Positions 47,529-55,261 of a DNA stretch of 64,000 bases are shown piece after piece; position 1 is the stretch's first letter; each line of letters starts with the position of its first letter. Source of the stretch: Hymenobacter psoromatis (GTDB taxonomy: Bacteria; Bacteroidota; Bacteroidia; Cytophagales; Hymenobacteraceae); assembly GCA_001596155.1 (NCBI GenBank), contig CP014771.1, positions 1,178,001-1,242,000 of the forward strand, given 5' to 3'. The notes beneath the pieces are model-generated. The model did not search any database. It saw nothing but the letters and a program-made list of their open reading frames with translations, and was not told where the DNA came from. The position numbers were made by a program, and so were the translations under genes.

Positions 47529-48401
47529 TTAACGGCGCATTGTTTTTTCAATTTGGTCCCACATATTCGGGGTCAGGGCTTGGAGCTTATTGAATTCACC
47601 GGCACCGTTTAGCCATTCGCCCCCGTCAATGGTTACGACTTCGCCATTGATGTAGGCCGAAAAATCTGACACGAGATAAGCGGCCAGGTTCGCTAATTCC
47701 TGATATTGGCCGACGCGCTTGAGCGGCACGCTGGCAGCAGGGTCGAGCTGACTGGCCAGAGGCTCGGGAAACAGTCGGCTCCAGGCACCTTCAGTTGGGA
47801 AGGGGCCGGGGGCGATGGCATTGGAACGAATACCGTACTTGGCCCACTCCACGGCCAGCGAGCGAGTGAGCGCCAGCACGCCAGCTTTGGCGGCCGCCGA
47901 GGGTACCACAAAAGCCGAGCCCACAGAGGCATACGTTGTAACAATATTAAGAATAGTGCCGGGCTGCTGAGCGGCTATCCAACGCTTCCCCACGGCTAAA
48001 GTGCAATTATAAGAGCCCTTTAATACAATATCTACTATCACATCGAATGCTTTATGACTAAGGCGTTCGGTGGGGCTGATAAAGTTGCCGGCGGCGTTGT
48101 TGAGCAGGACATCCACCCGCCCAAATTCGTCGTATGTGCGCGCCAGCATGGCTTCTACTTCGTCGTATTTGCGCACGTCGCAGGCCAGAGCTAAAATCCG
48201 CCCACCCGTTTGTTGACGTAGTTCAGCCGCCGTTTGCTCCAGTACGGCCAGTTTCCGACTAGTAATAGTCACATTGGCCCCTAATTGCAGAAAATAGGTA
48301 GTCATAGCACGGCCCAGGCCAGTGCCCCCCCCAGTCACAATGATAGTTTTACCAGCCAAGGCATTGTCGCGGAGCATGGGTTGCGCGAAGGGATTTGTCA
48401 T
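47529..48401 (-). CDS. SDR oxidoreductase, 2,4-dienoyl-CoA reductase type
   Basis: An NADPH-dependent enzyme that reduces 2,4-dienoyl-CoA intermediates in unsaturated fatty acid oxidation. The 290-residue product has the dinucleotide loop VTGGGTGLGRAMTTYF, NNAAGNFISP, and the reductase-type active site TTYASVGSAFVVPSAAAKAG, where Tyr, Ser and Lys are spaced as in DECR rather than in classical SDRs. The C-terminus YINGEVVTIDGGEWL is usual. No other beta-oxidation gene is near. Confidence 0.88.
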   Translation of the reverse strand: MTNPFAQPMLRDNALAGKTIIVTGGGTGLGRAMTTYFLQLGANVTITSRKLAVLEQTAAELRQQTGGRILALACDVRKYDEVEAMLARTYDEFGRVDVLLNNAAGNFISPTERLSHKAFDVIVDIVLKGSYNCTLAVGKRWIAAQQPGTILNIVTTYASVGSAFVVPSAAAKAGVLALTRSLAVEWAKYGIRSNAIAPGPFPTEGAWSRLFPEPLASQLDPAASVPLKRVGQYQELANLAAYLVSDFSAYINGEVVTIDGGEWLNGAGEFNKLQALTPNMWDQIEKTMRR

Positions 48402-48556
48402 TTTATGGAAGGATAAGCCAGCTCAGACTGGCATGATGAATGCCCTAAGGTAAGTGCCTGCACCTAGTGAGCCCTGATAGTACTGCGTAGCTTTACTCAT
48501 TCATGTGCAACTTGCAGCTTTGTAACATAGAAAACTAGCGTTCGAAAATACTTTTT

Positions 48557-49417
48557 ATGTCCTCTACTTCCAGTACAAGTTCGGCCGCCGGGCCTTCTAC
48601 GGTAGCCGTAGTAGGATGTGGCTGGCTGGGTCTGCCTTTAGCCCGCAAGTTATTAGCGCAAGGCTACCGCGTACTAGGCACCACGACTACTGCCGAGCAG
48701 CTGCCGTTGTTGGCTGCGGCCGGCATTGAACCCCGCCTGCTTCAACTGGGTAGCGACTTTTCGGCGGCCGATGAAGCCGAGTTGGTGCAATGGCTGCAAC
48801 AAGCCGATACGCTGGTCATCAACATTCCGCCTCGGGCGGCCGTGGCGGGGGGCTACCCCCAGCTGTTGCGCCCACTGCACCGGGCGGTGGCCGCAGCGCG
48901 TATCAAGTCGGTATTGTTTGTATCTACCAGCGGCGTATATCCCGATGAGCCCCGGCTAATGCACGAAACGAACGCCGTGAGCACCCGCGATGCGGCCTCA
49001 GACGTGCTGCGTACCGAGGGGCATTTTGTGCCGCGCTATGGCCAATGGCTCAGCACGGTAGTGCGCCTGGGTGGCCTCTTTGGCCCCGACCGGCCGCCGG
49101 GGCGCTTCCTGGCGGGCCGCCGCAACTTGCCGCAGGGCGATGCCCCCACCAACCTGCTGCACCTCACCGACGCGGTTGGCGTGCTCAGCGCCATTATTAC
49201 CCAAAATATCTGGGGGCATACCTTTAACGTGTGCGCGCTTATGCACCCCACTCGGCGCGAATTCTACCCTGCTGCGGCTGCCTACCTGGGTATGGAGCCG
49301 CCAACCTTTCAGGCTGAAGGCGCTGGTGGAAAGGTCATTGAATCCACGCTGGTGCGCAGCCTGGTGCCTTATAGCTTTCAGCACGATGATGTGCTGGCTG
49401 CCCTGCCTTACTGCTAA
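48557..49417 (+). CDS. NAD(P)-binding SDR/epimerase-like protein (YeeZ type)
   Basis: The 286-residue protein starts with a Ser/Thr-rich stretch, then the nucleotide loop VAVVGCGWLGLPLARKLLAQ. It has VLFVSTSGVYPDE at the active-site strand and VRLGGLFGPDRPPGRFLAGR, matching extended-SDR relatives that lack a full catalytic YxxxK. Relatives have no firmly assigned reaction. The gene stands alone after a 155-base gap. Confidence 0.8.
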   Translation: MSSTSSTSSAAGPSTVAVVGCGWLGLPLARKLLAQGYRVLGTTTTAEQLPLLAAAGIEPRLLQLGSDFSAADEAELVQWLQQADTLVINIPPRAAVAGGYPQLLRPLHRAVAAARIKSVLFVSTSGVYPDEPRLMHETNAVSTRDAASDVLRTEGHFVPRYGQWLSTVVRLGGLFGPDRPPGRFLAGRRNLPQGDAPTNLLHLTDAVGVLSAIITQNIWGHTFNVCALMHPTRREFYPAAAAYLGMEPPTFQAEGAGGKVIESTLVRSLVPYSFQHDDVLAALPYC

Positions 49418-49445
49418 AAGTGGGGGGTAGGGATGGCAGGCTGAT

Positions 49446-49453
49446 TATCTTTG
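49446..49453 (+). promoter_or_regulatory. -7 box TATCTTTG directly before the flavoprotein start
   Basis: It matches TAnnTTTG and ends three bases before the ATG at 49457, so the transcript would be leaderless or nearly so. Confidence 0.45.
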
Positions 49454-49456
49454 TGC

Positions 49457-50743
49457 ATGCCTTTGCCAAACGACTCTCCTACCCCACTGCCCGCCGTAGC
49501 TGTGCTGGGCGGCGGGGCGGCGGGCTTCTTCGGGGCCATCGCCTGCGCCGAGGCCAATCCGCGGCAGCTGGTTTATTTGCTTGAAAAAAGCCCCAAGCTG
49601 CTGAGTAAGGTGCGGATTTCGGGGGGCGGGCGCTGCAACGTCACGCACGCCTGCGAATCGGCGGCGCAGCTGGTGCAGCACTACCCCCGCGGCGGCCGGC
49701 AATTGAAAGAGGCCTTCCGGCAGTTTGGCGTAGCCGATACCATTGCCTGGTTTGCCGAGCGTGGCGTGGCGCTCAAGACCGAGGCCGATGGCCGCATGTT
49801 TCCGACCACCGACAGCAGCGAAACCATTGCGCGCGCCCTCGAAGATGCCGCGCGCCGGGCGGGCGTGCGAGTGCTATCCCGCACCGCGGCCGACGAAATT
49901 ACAGCTCTGCCCGAAGGGGGATTCAGCCTCAGACTCAGCGGGGAGGGTAGCGCCGCCATCGGCCCCGAGCTGCGCGTGGGCCGCCTGCTGGTGGCTACCG
50001 GCGGCAACCCCAAGTCGGCGGCCTACGACTGGCTGCGGGCGCTGGGCCACAGCGTGGCGGAGCCGGTGCCCTCGCTCTTTACGTTCAACGTGCCGACGTC
50101 GCCGCTGCGCGAGCTGCCCGGTGTGAGTGTGCCGCACGCCCGCGTGGTGCTGGCCGGCGAAAAACTGCAATACGAAGGGCCACTGCTGGTTACGCACTGG
50201 GGCGTGAGCGGGCCGGCGGTGCTCAAGCTCTCGGCCTGGGGGGCGCGCCGCTTGCACGAGCTGGGCTATCACGGCACGGCTCTTATCAGCTGGGTACCAA
50301 CCTATACCGACGACACATTGCGCGCCTGGACGCAGGCTTTCCGCCTCGACAACGGCAAGAAACAGGTGGCGGCGCACCCACAGTTTGGGCTGCCTACCCG
50401 CCTCTGGCGCACGCTGGTGGCCGAGGCCGGCATCGGGGCCGAGGCGCGCTGGAACGAGGTGCCGGCCAAAGCCCAAAACCGCTTGCTGGAGCTGCTATTG
50501 CGCACGCCATTGCAGGTGCAGGGTAAGACCACGCACAAGGACGAATTCGTGACCTGCGGCGGCATTCCGCTAAATGAAGTGCACTTGGCTACGATGGAAA
50601 GCCGCCGCGTGCCGGGCCTGCACTTCGCCGGTGAGGTGCTGGATATTGACGGCATTACGGGTGGCTTCAATTTTCAGGCTGCCTGGACTACGGGCTTTTT
50701 GGCGGGAGTAGCGCTGGCGAAAGCGGGGCAGCCGGTAGGTTAG
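49457..50743 (+). CDS. HI0933/BaiN-like FAD-dependent oxidoreductase
   Basis: The flavoprotein family includes the bile-acid reductase BaiN and many uncharacterised members. From the ATG at 49457 it has 428 residues. It shows the Rossmann FAD loop VAVLGGGAAGFFGAIACAE, the family signature KVRISGGGRCNVTH, LLVATGGNPKSAAYDW, THWGVSGPAVLKLS and the closing FAGEVLDIDGITGGFNFQAA. The substrate is unknown. Confidence 0.92.
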   Translation: MPLPNDSPTPLPAVAVLGGGAAGFFGAIACAEANPRQLVYLLEKSPKLLSKVRISGGGRCNVTHACESAAQLVQHYPRGGRQLKEAFRQFGVADTIAWFAERGVALKTEADGRMFPTTDSSETIARALEDAARRAGVRVLSRTAADEITALPEGGFSLRLSGEGSAAIGPELRVGRLLVATGGNPKSAAYDWLRALGHSVAEPVPSLFTFNVPTSPLRELPGVSVPHARVVLAGEKLQYEGPLLVTHWGVSGPAVLKLSAWGARRLHELGYHGTALISWVPTYTDDTLRAWTQAFRLDNGKKQVAAHPQFGLPTRLWRTLVAEAGIGAEARWNEVPAKAQNRLLELLLRTPLQVQGKTTHKDEFVTCGGIPLNEVHLATMESRRVPGLHFAGEVLDIDGITGGFNFQAAWTTGFLAGVALAKAGQPVG

Positions 50744-50866
50744 CAACCTGCTCATAGTGCTTGGAAACGGAACAAAATCGGGGCATTCTAATGGCCGGCT
50801 GTAACCCTGCGGGCAGTTGGCTAGTAAACTACCTTACCTTTCCAACTTAAATTTCCTTTTCCAATC

Positions 50867-51319
50867 ATGGAAGCCAAAGTCACCCAAGCCGCCCTCAACG
50901 AACTTATCACCGTGCTCAAAGATGGCCAGAAAGGCTACGCCGACGCAATGGTCGACGTAAAAGACGCCCACCTGAAGGAGCTATTCAAAAAATACTCGGC
51001 CCAGCGTGCTGGCTACGTTACGGAGCTGGAAGACCAGATGTTCAAGCTGGACCTCAAGCCCGACACCACCGAAGGCTCGTCCGTAGTAGGCGCTATCCAC
51101 CATGTATGGATTGACTTGAAATCGGCCGTTACCGGCCACAATAACCACGCTATCCTCGCTGAGTGTGAGCGCGGTGAGGACGTAGCCAAAAAGGCTTATG
51201 CCGAAGCAAGCAAAGCTCAGGACCTGCCTAGCGACCTCAAGTCGATTATTGAAAAGCAGTCGGCTGGCGTTCTCGCTGCCCACAATGAAATCCGCGGCCT
51301 GCGCGACTCGTCTAAATAG
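50867..51319 (+). CDS. DUF2383 ferritin-like four-helix bundle protein (PA2169 type)
   Basis: A 150-residue soluble helical protein with two repeats of the ferritin-like hairpin (ALNELITVLKDGQKGYADAM, AILAECERGEDVAKKAYAEA). PA2169-type proteins are linked with stress response and stationary phase; members are not shown to store iron. Its TAG stop forms the outer end of the palindrome at 51317-51593. Confidence 0.9.
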   Translation: MEAKVTQAALNELITVLKDGQKGYADAMVDVKDAHLKELFKKYSAQRAGYVTELEDQMFKLDLKPDTTEGSSVVGAIHHVWIDLKSAVTGHNNHAILAECERGEDVAKKAYAEASKAQDLPSDLKSIIEKQSAGVLAAHNEIRGLRDSSK

Positions 51320-51593
51320 ACCGCAGATTAAACGGATTTCGCAGATACGCTTGTTGCACAGGCTGACTACTCAGGTTTAGAAATAGACTTTGAGAATAAC
51401 TCGAAAAACCTGCAATAGAAAAGGCTGCCCTCACGAGCAGCCTTTTCTATTGCAGGTTTTTCGAGTTATTCTCAAAGCTTAAAAACGACGACTTAAAAAA
51501 GGCTACTCATATGAGTAGCCTTTTTTAGTGTGGATTTCTTTAATCAGCCCGCTTGCAGGCGTATCTGCGAAATCTGTTTGAATCTGCGGTCTA
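51317..51593. repeat. Compound palindrome bounded by two stop codons, with a perfect 41-bp inner hairpin
   Basis: The outer arm TAGACCGCAGATT...CGCAGATACGC is repeated inverted at the right end, finishing in CTA. The left TAG is the stop of the DUF2383 gene; the right CTA is the stop of deaD on the other strand. Inside, 51388-51428 and 51437-51477 are exact inverted copies around an 8-base loop, and a separate terminator follows at 51495-51526. Confidence 0.95.
51495..51526 (-). terminator. Terminator after deaD, inside the compound palindrome
   Basis: AAAAAAGGCTACTCAT pairs with ATGAGTAGCCTTTTTT with no loop bases to spare. It lies 65 bases beyond the deaD stop codon. Confidence 0.8.
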
Positions 51594-53582
51594 TTCGCCT
51601 GATTCGCGCTTGCCTTTGTAGCCGCCGCCGTAGCTGCTGCCACCGCCTTGGCCACCTTTGTAGCCACCACGCTGGTAACCACCGCCCTGGCTACTACCAC
51701 CTCGGTCGCCGCCGTAGCTGCTACCGCCACCTTCGCGGCGGTCACCGCCTTTGTAACCGCCACCATAGGAACTGCCGCCTTCACGACGGTCGCCGCCGTA
51801 GCTGCTGCCACCGCGGTTGCCACCACCAAACGGCGGGCGGCCACCTTCGCGGCGGTCGCCGCCGCCGAAGCCGCCGCGACGCTCACCGCCGAAGCCACCT
51901 TCGCGGCGCTCGGGACGGTTGGTGCCTTCTTCCTTGGCGGCCGCGTCCTGCACCGGGGTAGCGATGCTGAACGTAACCGGCTGGCCCTGAATGCTGCTGC
52001 GACCAAGCTGGCCCACAATCTCTTCGGCAAACTCGTTTGGCACTTCTACGAAGCTGAATTTGTCGTACAGGGCGATGTCGCCCACTTTGTTGCCGGGCAG
52101 GTTGGTACTTTCACCAATCAAATCGACTACATCGCGGGGATGCAGGCGGTCCTTCTTGCCCATGCTGATGAACAGGCGGGTGTAGCCGGGGCGGGTAGCA
52201 CCTTTCTCGCGGCTGGCGTCGAGGCTTTGCTCGTTGCGCTTATCCTCCTTCATGTTCATCTTGAGCAGCGCAGCAGCGATGTCCAGCGAGGTGGTTTCCT
52301 CGCTTTGGTCGAGCAAGCGCTGCACGCGGCCGATGTACTTGTCTAGGTTGCCCTTCTCTACTACTTCCTTAATCTGGTTGAGGAAGAGGGTCGTCTTCAC
52401 TTCCGACACGTCGGCGAACGACGGCACTTGCGCCAGCTTGATGTCGGCTTTGGTGAAGCGCATGATGTCGCGCAGCTTATAGATGTCGCGGCCACTCACG
52501 AAGGTGAAGGCGCGGCCACTCTTGCCAGCGCGGCCGGTGCGGCCGATGCGGTGCACGTAGTACTCTTCGTCGGCGGGCAGGTCGTAGTTGAATACGGCCT
52601 CCACGTTGTCTACGTCGATACCACGGGCGGCTACGTCGGTAGCAACCAGGATTTCAAGCGTGTTTTTGCGGAATTTATCGAGCGTGTTCTGGCGCTGGAC
52701 TTGGCTCATGTCGCCGTGCAGGCCGTCGGCGAAGTAGCCTTTGGCTTGCAGGTCGGCCACAATTTCGTCCACCATGCGCTTCGTATTAGCGAAAATGATG
52801 GTCGATTTCAGGTTGTACATGTCCATGACGCGGGTCAGGACGTCCTTCTTCTGCGGGCCACGCACTTCGAAGTAGCTCTGCTCGATGTTGGACACCGTCA
52901 TTTGCTGATGGTTGACCTTCACTACCTGCGGGTCGCGCTGGTACTTCTTGGTCATATCCATAATCGGCTTGCTCATCGTGGCCGAGAAAAACACCGTCTG
53001 GCGATTCTCGGGCATCTTGCTGAGCACAAACTCGATATCCTCCCGGAAGCCCATGTCGAGCATTTCGTCGGCTTCGTCGAGGATGATTTTGGTCGCCTTA
53101 TCGAGCTTCAGCGTGCCGCGCTCGATGTGGTCCATTACGCGGCCGGGCGTGCCGATTACAATTTGCACACCGCGCTCCAGAGCGCGAAACTGCCGGTCGT
53201 ACGACGAGCCGCCGTAAATGGGCACTACGGCCAGGCCTTTCTTATACTTACCCAACTTCTGGATTTCGCCCGAAACCTGCACGGCAAGCTCACGGGTAGG
53301 GCAAAGCACAATCACTTGTACGTCACGGCTTTCGCCGTCCACACCTTCAATGGCGGGAATGGCAAAAGCAGCCGTTTTGCCGGTACCCGTCTGGGCCTGG
53401 CCGATAACGTCTTTGCCAGCGAGCAGTACCGGAATGGCGGCTGACTGAATGGGCGAGGCTTCCTCGTAACCCATTTCAGTAATGGCGCGCTGCACTTCGG
53501 GCGAGAGGTTGAGCTCGTCAAAACGAACTTTAGGCTTCTCGGTGTTTTTAGCGGGGGTATTTTCTACTTGTTCGGTATCCAT
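51591..53582 (-). CDS. deaD: DEAD-box RNA helicase DeaD/CsdA
   Basis: An RNA helicase for ribosome assembly and mRNA decay in the cold. The 663-residue protein has the Q motif EEASPIQSAAIP, Walker A AQTGTGKT (about 61-68), PTRELAVQ, DEADEMLD, SAT and [11 protein letters not shown] with [11 protein letters not shown] DbpA-type RNA-binding domain follows (about 470-550; TRLFISMGKKDRLHPRDVVD). The last 100 residues are Gly/Ser/Tyr/Arg repeats (GGSSYGGDRREGG), likely disordered and RNA-binding. A cold-shock protein gene lies upstream on the same strand, and its leader is long. Confidence 0.95.
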   Translation of the reverse strand: MDTEQVENTPAKNTEKPKVRFDELNLSPEVQRAITEMGYEEASPIQSAAIPVLLAGKDVIGQAQTGTGKTAAFAIPAIEGVDGESRDVQVIVLCPTRELAVQVSGEIQKLGKYKKGLAVVPIYGGSSYDRQFRALERGVQIVIGTPGRVMDHIERGTLKLDKATKIILDEADEMLDMGFREDIEFVLSKMPENRQTVFFSATMSKPIMDMTKKYQRDPQVVKVNHQQMTVSNIEQSYFEVRGPQKKDVLTRVMDMYNLKSTIIFANTKRMVDEIVADLQAKGYFADGLHGDMSQVQRQNTLDKFRKNTLEILVATDVAARGIDVDNVEAVFNYDLPADEEYYVHRIGRTGRAGKSGRAFTFVSGRDIYKLRDIMRFTKADIKLAQVPSFADVSEVKTTLFLNQIKEVVEKGNLDKYIGRVQRLLDQSEETTSLDIAAALLKMNMKEDKRNEQSLDASREKGATRPGYTRLFISMGKKDRLHPRDVVDLIGESTNLPGNKVGDIALYDKFSFVEVPNEFAEEIVGQLGRSSIQGQPVTFSIATPVQDAAAKEEGTNRPERREGGFGGERRGGFGGGDRREGGRPPFGGGNRGGSSYGGDRREGGSSYGGGYKGGDRREGGGSSYGGDRGGSSQGGGYQRGGYKGGQGGGSSYGGGYKGKRESGE

Positions 53583-53825
53583 GATGGAACGGAATAGGTT
53601 GATTTGCTACCTGGTTTATCCAAAACCTGGGCAGCTTGTGGGGGAAAAGAGACTACGCTCTGAAAACAGCCGGCTCAACAGCGGCGGCGCTTCTTCCCCC
53701 TCAACCTTCCTGACTAACGACAAGGCGGAAAAAATACGACCGATAAAACGGGAAACTACTCGGCAGCCACTTACTTAACCTGGGCCACCCCGGCCACTCA
53801 ATGGGACCGTTCTCAAATGCGGGTG

Positions 53826-53833
53826 CAAAGGTA
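53826..53833 (-). promoter_or_regulatory. -7 box TACCTTTG for deaD, with a long leader
   Basis: Read on the minus strand it matches TAnnTTTG. The deaD ATG is about 240 bases downstream. The leader (53583-53820) holds no ORF of note. Confidence 0.5.
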
Positions 53834-53879
53834 CAAATTTTTTATTGAAAAAGCTAATTTTATTCATAGTTTCAGGTCT

Positions 53880-53981
53880 TACCCCAGTAGGGAGCGGGGC
53901 TTGCCCCCGCCCGGCGTTGAACGAAGCTAGTACAAATCGTTCAACGCCGGGCGGGGGCAAGCCCCGCTCCCTACTGGGGTA
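53880..53981. repeat. Palindromic repeat, family C copy 3, perfect 45-bp arms
   Basis: The left arm 53880-53924 (TACCCCAGTAGGGAGCGGGG...) is the exact inverse of 53937-53981, around AGCTAGTACAAA. It lies between the cold-shock gene and the deaD promoter. Confidence 0.95.
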
Positions 53982-53992
53982 AATTCGACATG

Positions 53993-54027
53993 AAAAGAGC
54001 GCCTTCCCGCGGGGAAAGGCGCTCTTT
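53993..54027 (-). terminator. Terminator after the cold-shock protein gene
   Basis: AAAGAGCGCCTT pairs with AAGGCGCTCTTT (one imperfect inner step, CCCGCGGGG), 26 bases after the stop codon. Confidence 0.8.
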
Positions 54028-54052
54028 GGGTAGCACGAAAAGCGGCAATTGC

Positions 54053-54250
54053 TTAGAGCAACGACACTTTTACTGCGTTCGGGCCTTTACGGCCTTGGGC
54101 TTCTTCGTACTGAACCTTGTCTTTCTCTTGTAGCGCCTTAGCATCTACGAGGTCGGTGACGTGCACAAAGATATCTTGGCCAGTCTCGTCGTTTTTGATG
54201 AAACCAAAGCCTTTGGTCTCATTGAAGAATTTTACCGTTCCGGTCGGCAT
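54053..54250 (-). CDS. Cold-shock domain protein (CspA family)
   Basis: A 65-residue OB-fold protein from the ATG at 54250: GTVKFFNETKGFGFIKNDET and DIFVHVTDL are the RNP1 and RNP2 RNA-binding motifs. It melts RNA structure in the cold or acts as a general RNA chaperone. The frame is open a further 40 codons upstream, but that is leader sequence. The likely promoter is about 110 bases upstream. deaD, another cold-response gene, is next on this strand behind a terminator and a palindrome. Confidence 0.95.
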   Translation of the reverse strand: MPTGTVKFFNETKGFGFIKNDETGQDIFVHVTDLVDAKALQEKDKVQYEEAQGRKGPNAVKVSLL

Positions 54251-54357
54251 AATAAAAAAAATTTTGGGTGTCTTCAAAGCCCGGCGGGAAGCTGGGGACC
54301 TAAGATGCAAATACACCGGAGCGGACCGGAACAGCACCACAGGGCCTTGAGTTGCGC

Positions 54358-54365
54358 CAAAGATA
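54358..54365 (-). promoter_or_regulatory. -7 box TATCTTTG for the cold-shock gene
   Basis: Read on the minus strand it matches TAnnTTTG. It leaves a leader of about 100 bases before the ATG at 54250, in keeping with the long leaders known for cold-shock mRNAs. Confidence 0.45.
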
Positions 54366-54404
54366 AACAAAATTCCCGAACTTCGCCTCGCTCAAAAAAA
54401 AGTT

Positions 54405-54830
54405 ATGGACACGCCCGCCGCCCCTACCCACGCTTATGCTCACCTCTTTACTGTGGAGGCGAGCGACATCGACCAGCTCGGCCACGCCAACAATGTAGCC
54501 TACGTGCGCTGGGTGCAGGACGTGGCGGCGGCCCACTGGCACCACTTCTTCCCGCCCACCGCCGCCCTACCCCCCCAGGTGTGGGTGATACAGGAGCACC
54601 GCGTGCGCTACCTGCGCTCGGCCTACGCCGGCGATGAGCTACGCGCCAGCACCTGGGTCGCCGACGTGAAGGGTGCCAGCTCCCAGCGCCTCACCCGCAT
54701 CGAGCGCGTGGCCGATGGGCAGCTACTGTGCGCCGCCGAAACACAGTGGGTGCTGCTGGATGCGGGCAGTGGCCGGCCGGTAAGGGTGCCGGGGGAATGG
54801 GCGGAAATACTGATGCCAAGTGGTGAGTAG
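54405..54830 (+). CDS. Hotdog-fold acyl-CoA thioesterase
   Basis: The 141-residue protein has the 4-hydroxybenzoyl-CoA thioesterase signature: VEASDIDQLGHANNVAYVRW, where Asp and the following GHANN line the active site. VWVIQEHRVRYLRSAYAGDE follows and the protein ends without a membrane segment. It would hydrolyse short or medium acyl-CoA, or tidy up side products. Substrate cannot be told. It is divergent from the cold-shock gene. Confidence 0.9.
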   Translation: MDTPAAPTHAYAHLFTVEASDIDQLGHANNVAYVRWVQDVAAAHWHHFFPPTAALPPQVWVIQEHRVRYLRSAYAGDELRASTWVADVKGASSQRLTRIERVADGQLLCAAETQWVLLDAGSGRPVRVPGEWAEILMPSGE

Positions 54831-54841
54831 ACTTGTTAGCC

Positions 54842-54916
54842 GTCATTGCGAGCATGCGAAGCAATCGCACACGAACAAAATCGTTTGAATGCCGAGTAGG
54901 TGCGATTATTTCGCGA
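54842..54916. repeat. Decayed family B element
   Basis: GTCATTGCGAGCATGCGAAGCAATCGCAC matches the family B arm in two pieces, and GTGCGATTATTTCGCG is a partial, damaged opposite arm. The outer ACTTACGC ends are missing. Confidence 0.65.
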
Positions 54917-54949
54917 TACACATAGCAATTTAACTTCCAATGAATTAAC

Positions 54950-55246
54950 TCAAGCTAAAGCTTGGTCTATTTGGCTCTGCGTCGTTCCACAATCAAGACA
55001 AACAAAGACGTTTATTACGCAACAATCCGCTATATCATAGTCATCACCTATTGAGTCTATTGTCGCGTAGCAAGTCATTAGCTGTTTGCATTCTGTACAA
55101 TTAGGATATTCTACTCGCTCCCCAGTGGCTATTCCCCCAAGCTTGTGCCTAGTGCCAGCGACATCATTCCATTTATAACCGACAGCAGCTTTCGCTTCTT
55201 CAGTTTCTGGAACTGTAATTAGTTTAATTTCCGGTATCAGCGCCAT
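54950..55246 (-). CDS. Small cysteine-rich hypothetical protein
   Basis: A 98-residue protein with CTEC (about residue 51), a lone Cys in MTCYAT, CC and CLDC near the end: four or more Cys in two CxxC knuckles that could bind zinc. The first part is strand-like (PEIKLITVPETEEAKAAVGY). G+C is clearly lower than in the neighbours, a sign of recent arrival. The family is not recognised. It is divergent from the helicase gene with a 15-base gap. Confidence 0.6.
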   Translation of the reverse strand: MALIPEIKLITVPETEEAKAAVGYKWNDVAGTRHKLGGIATGERVEYPNCTECKQLMTCYATIDSIGDDYDIADCCVINVFVCLDCGTTQSQIDQALA

Positions 55247-55261
55247 ATTCTCAAAAAGTTA

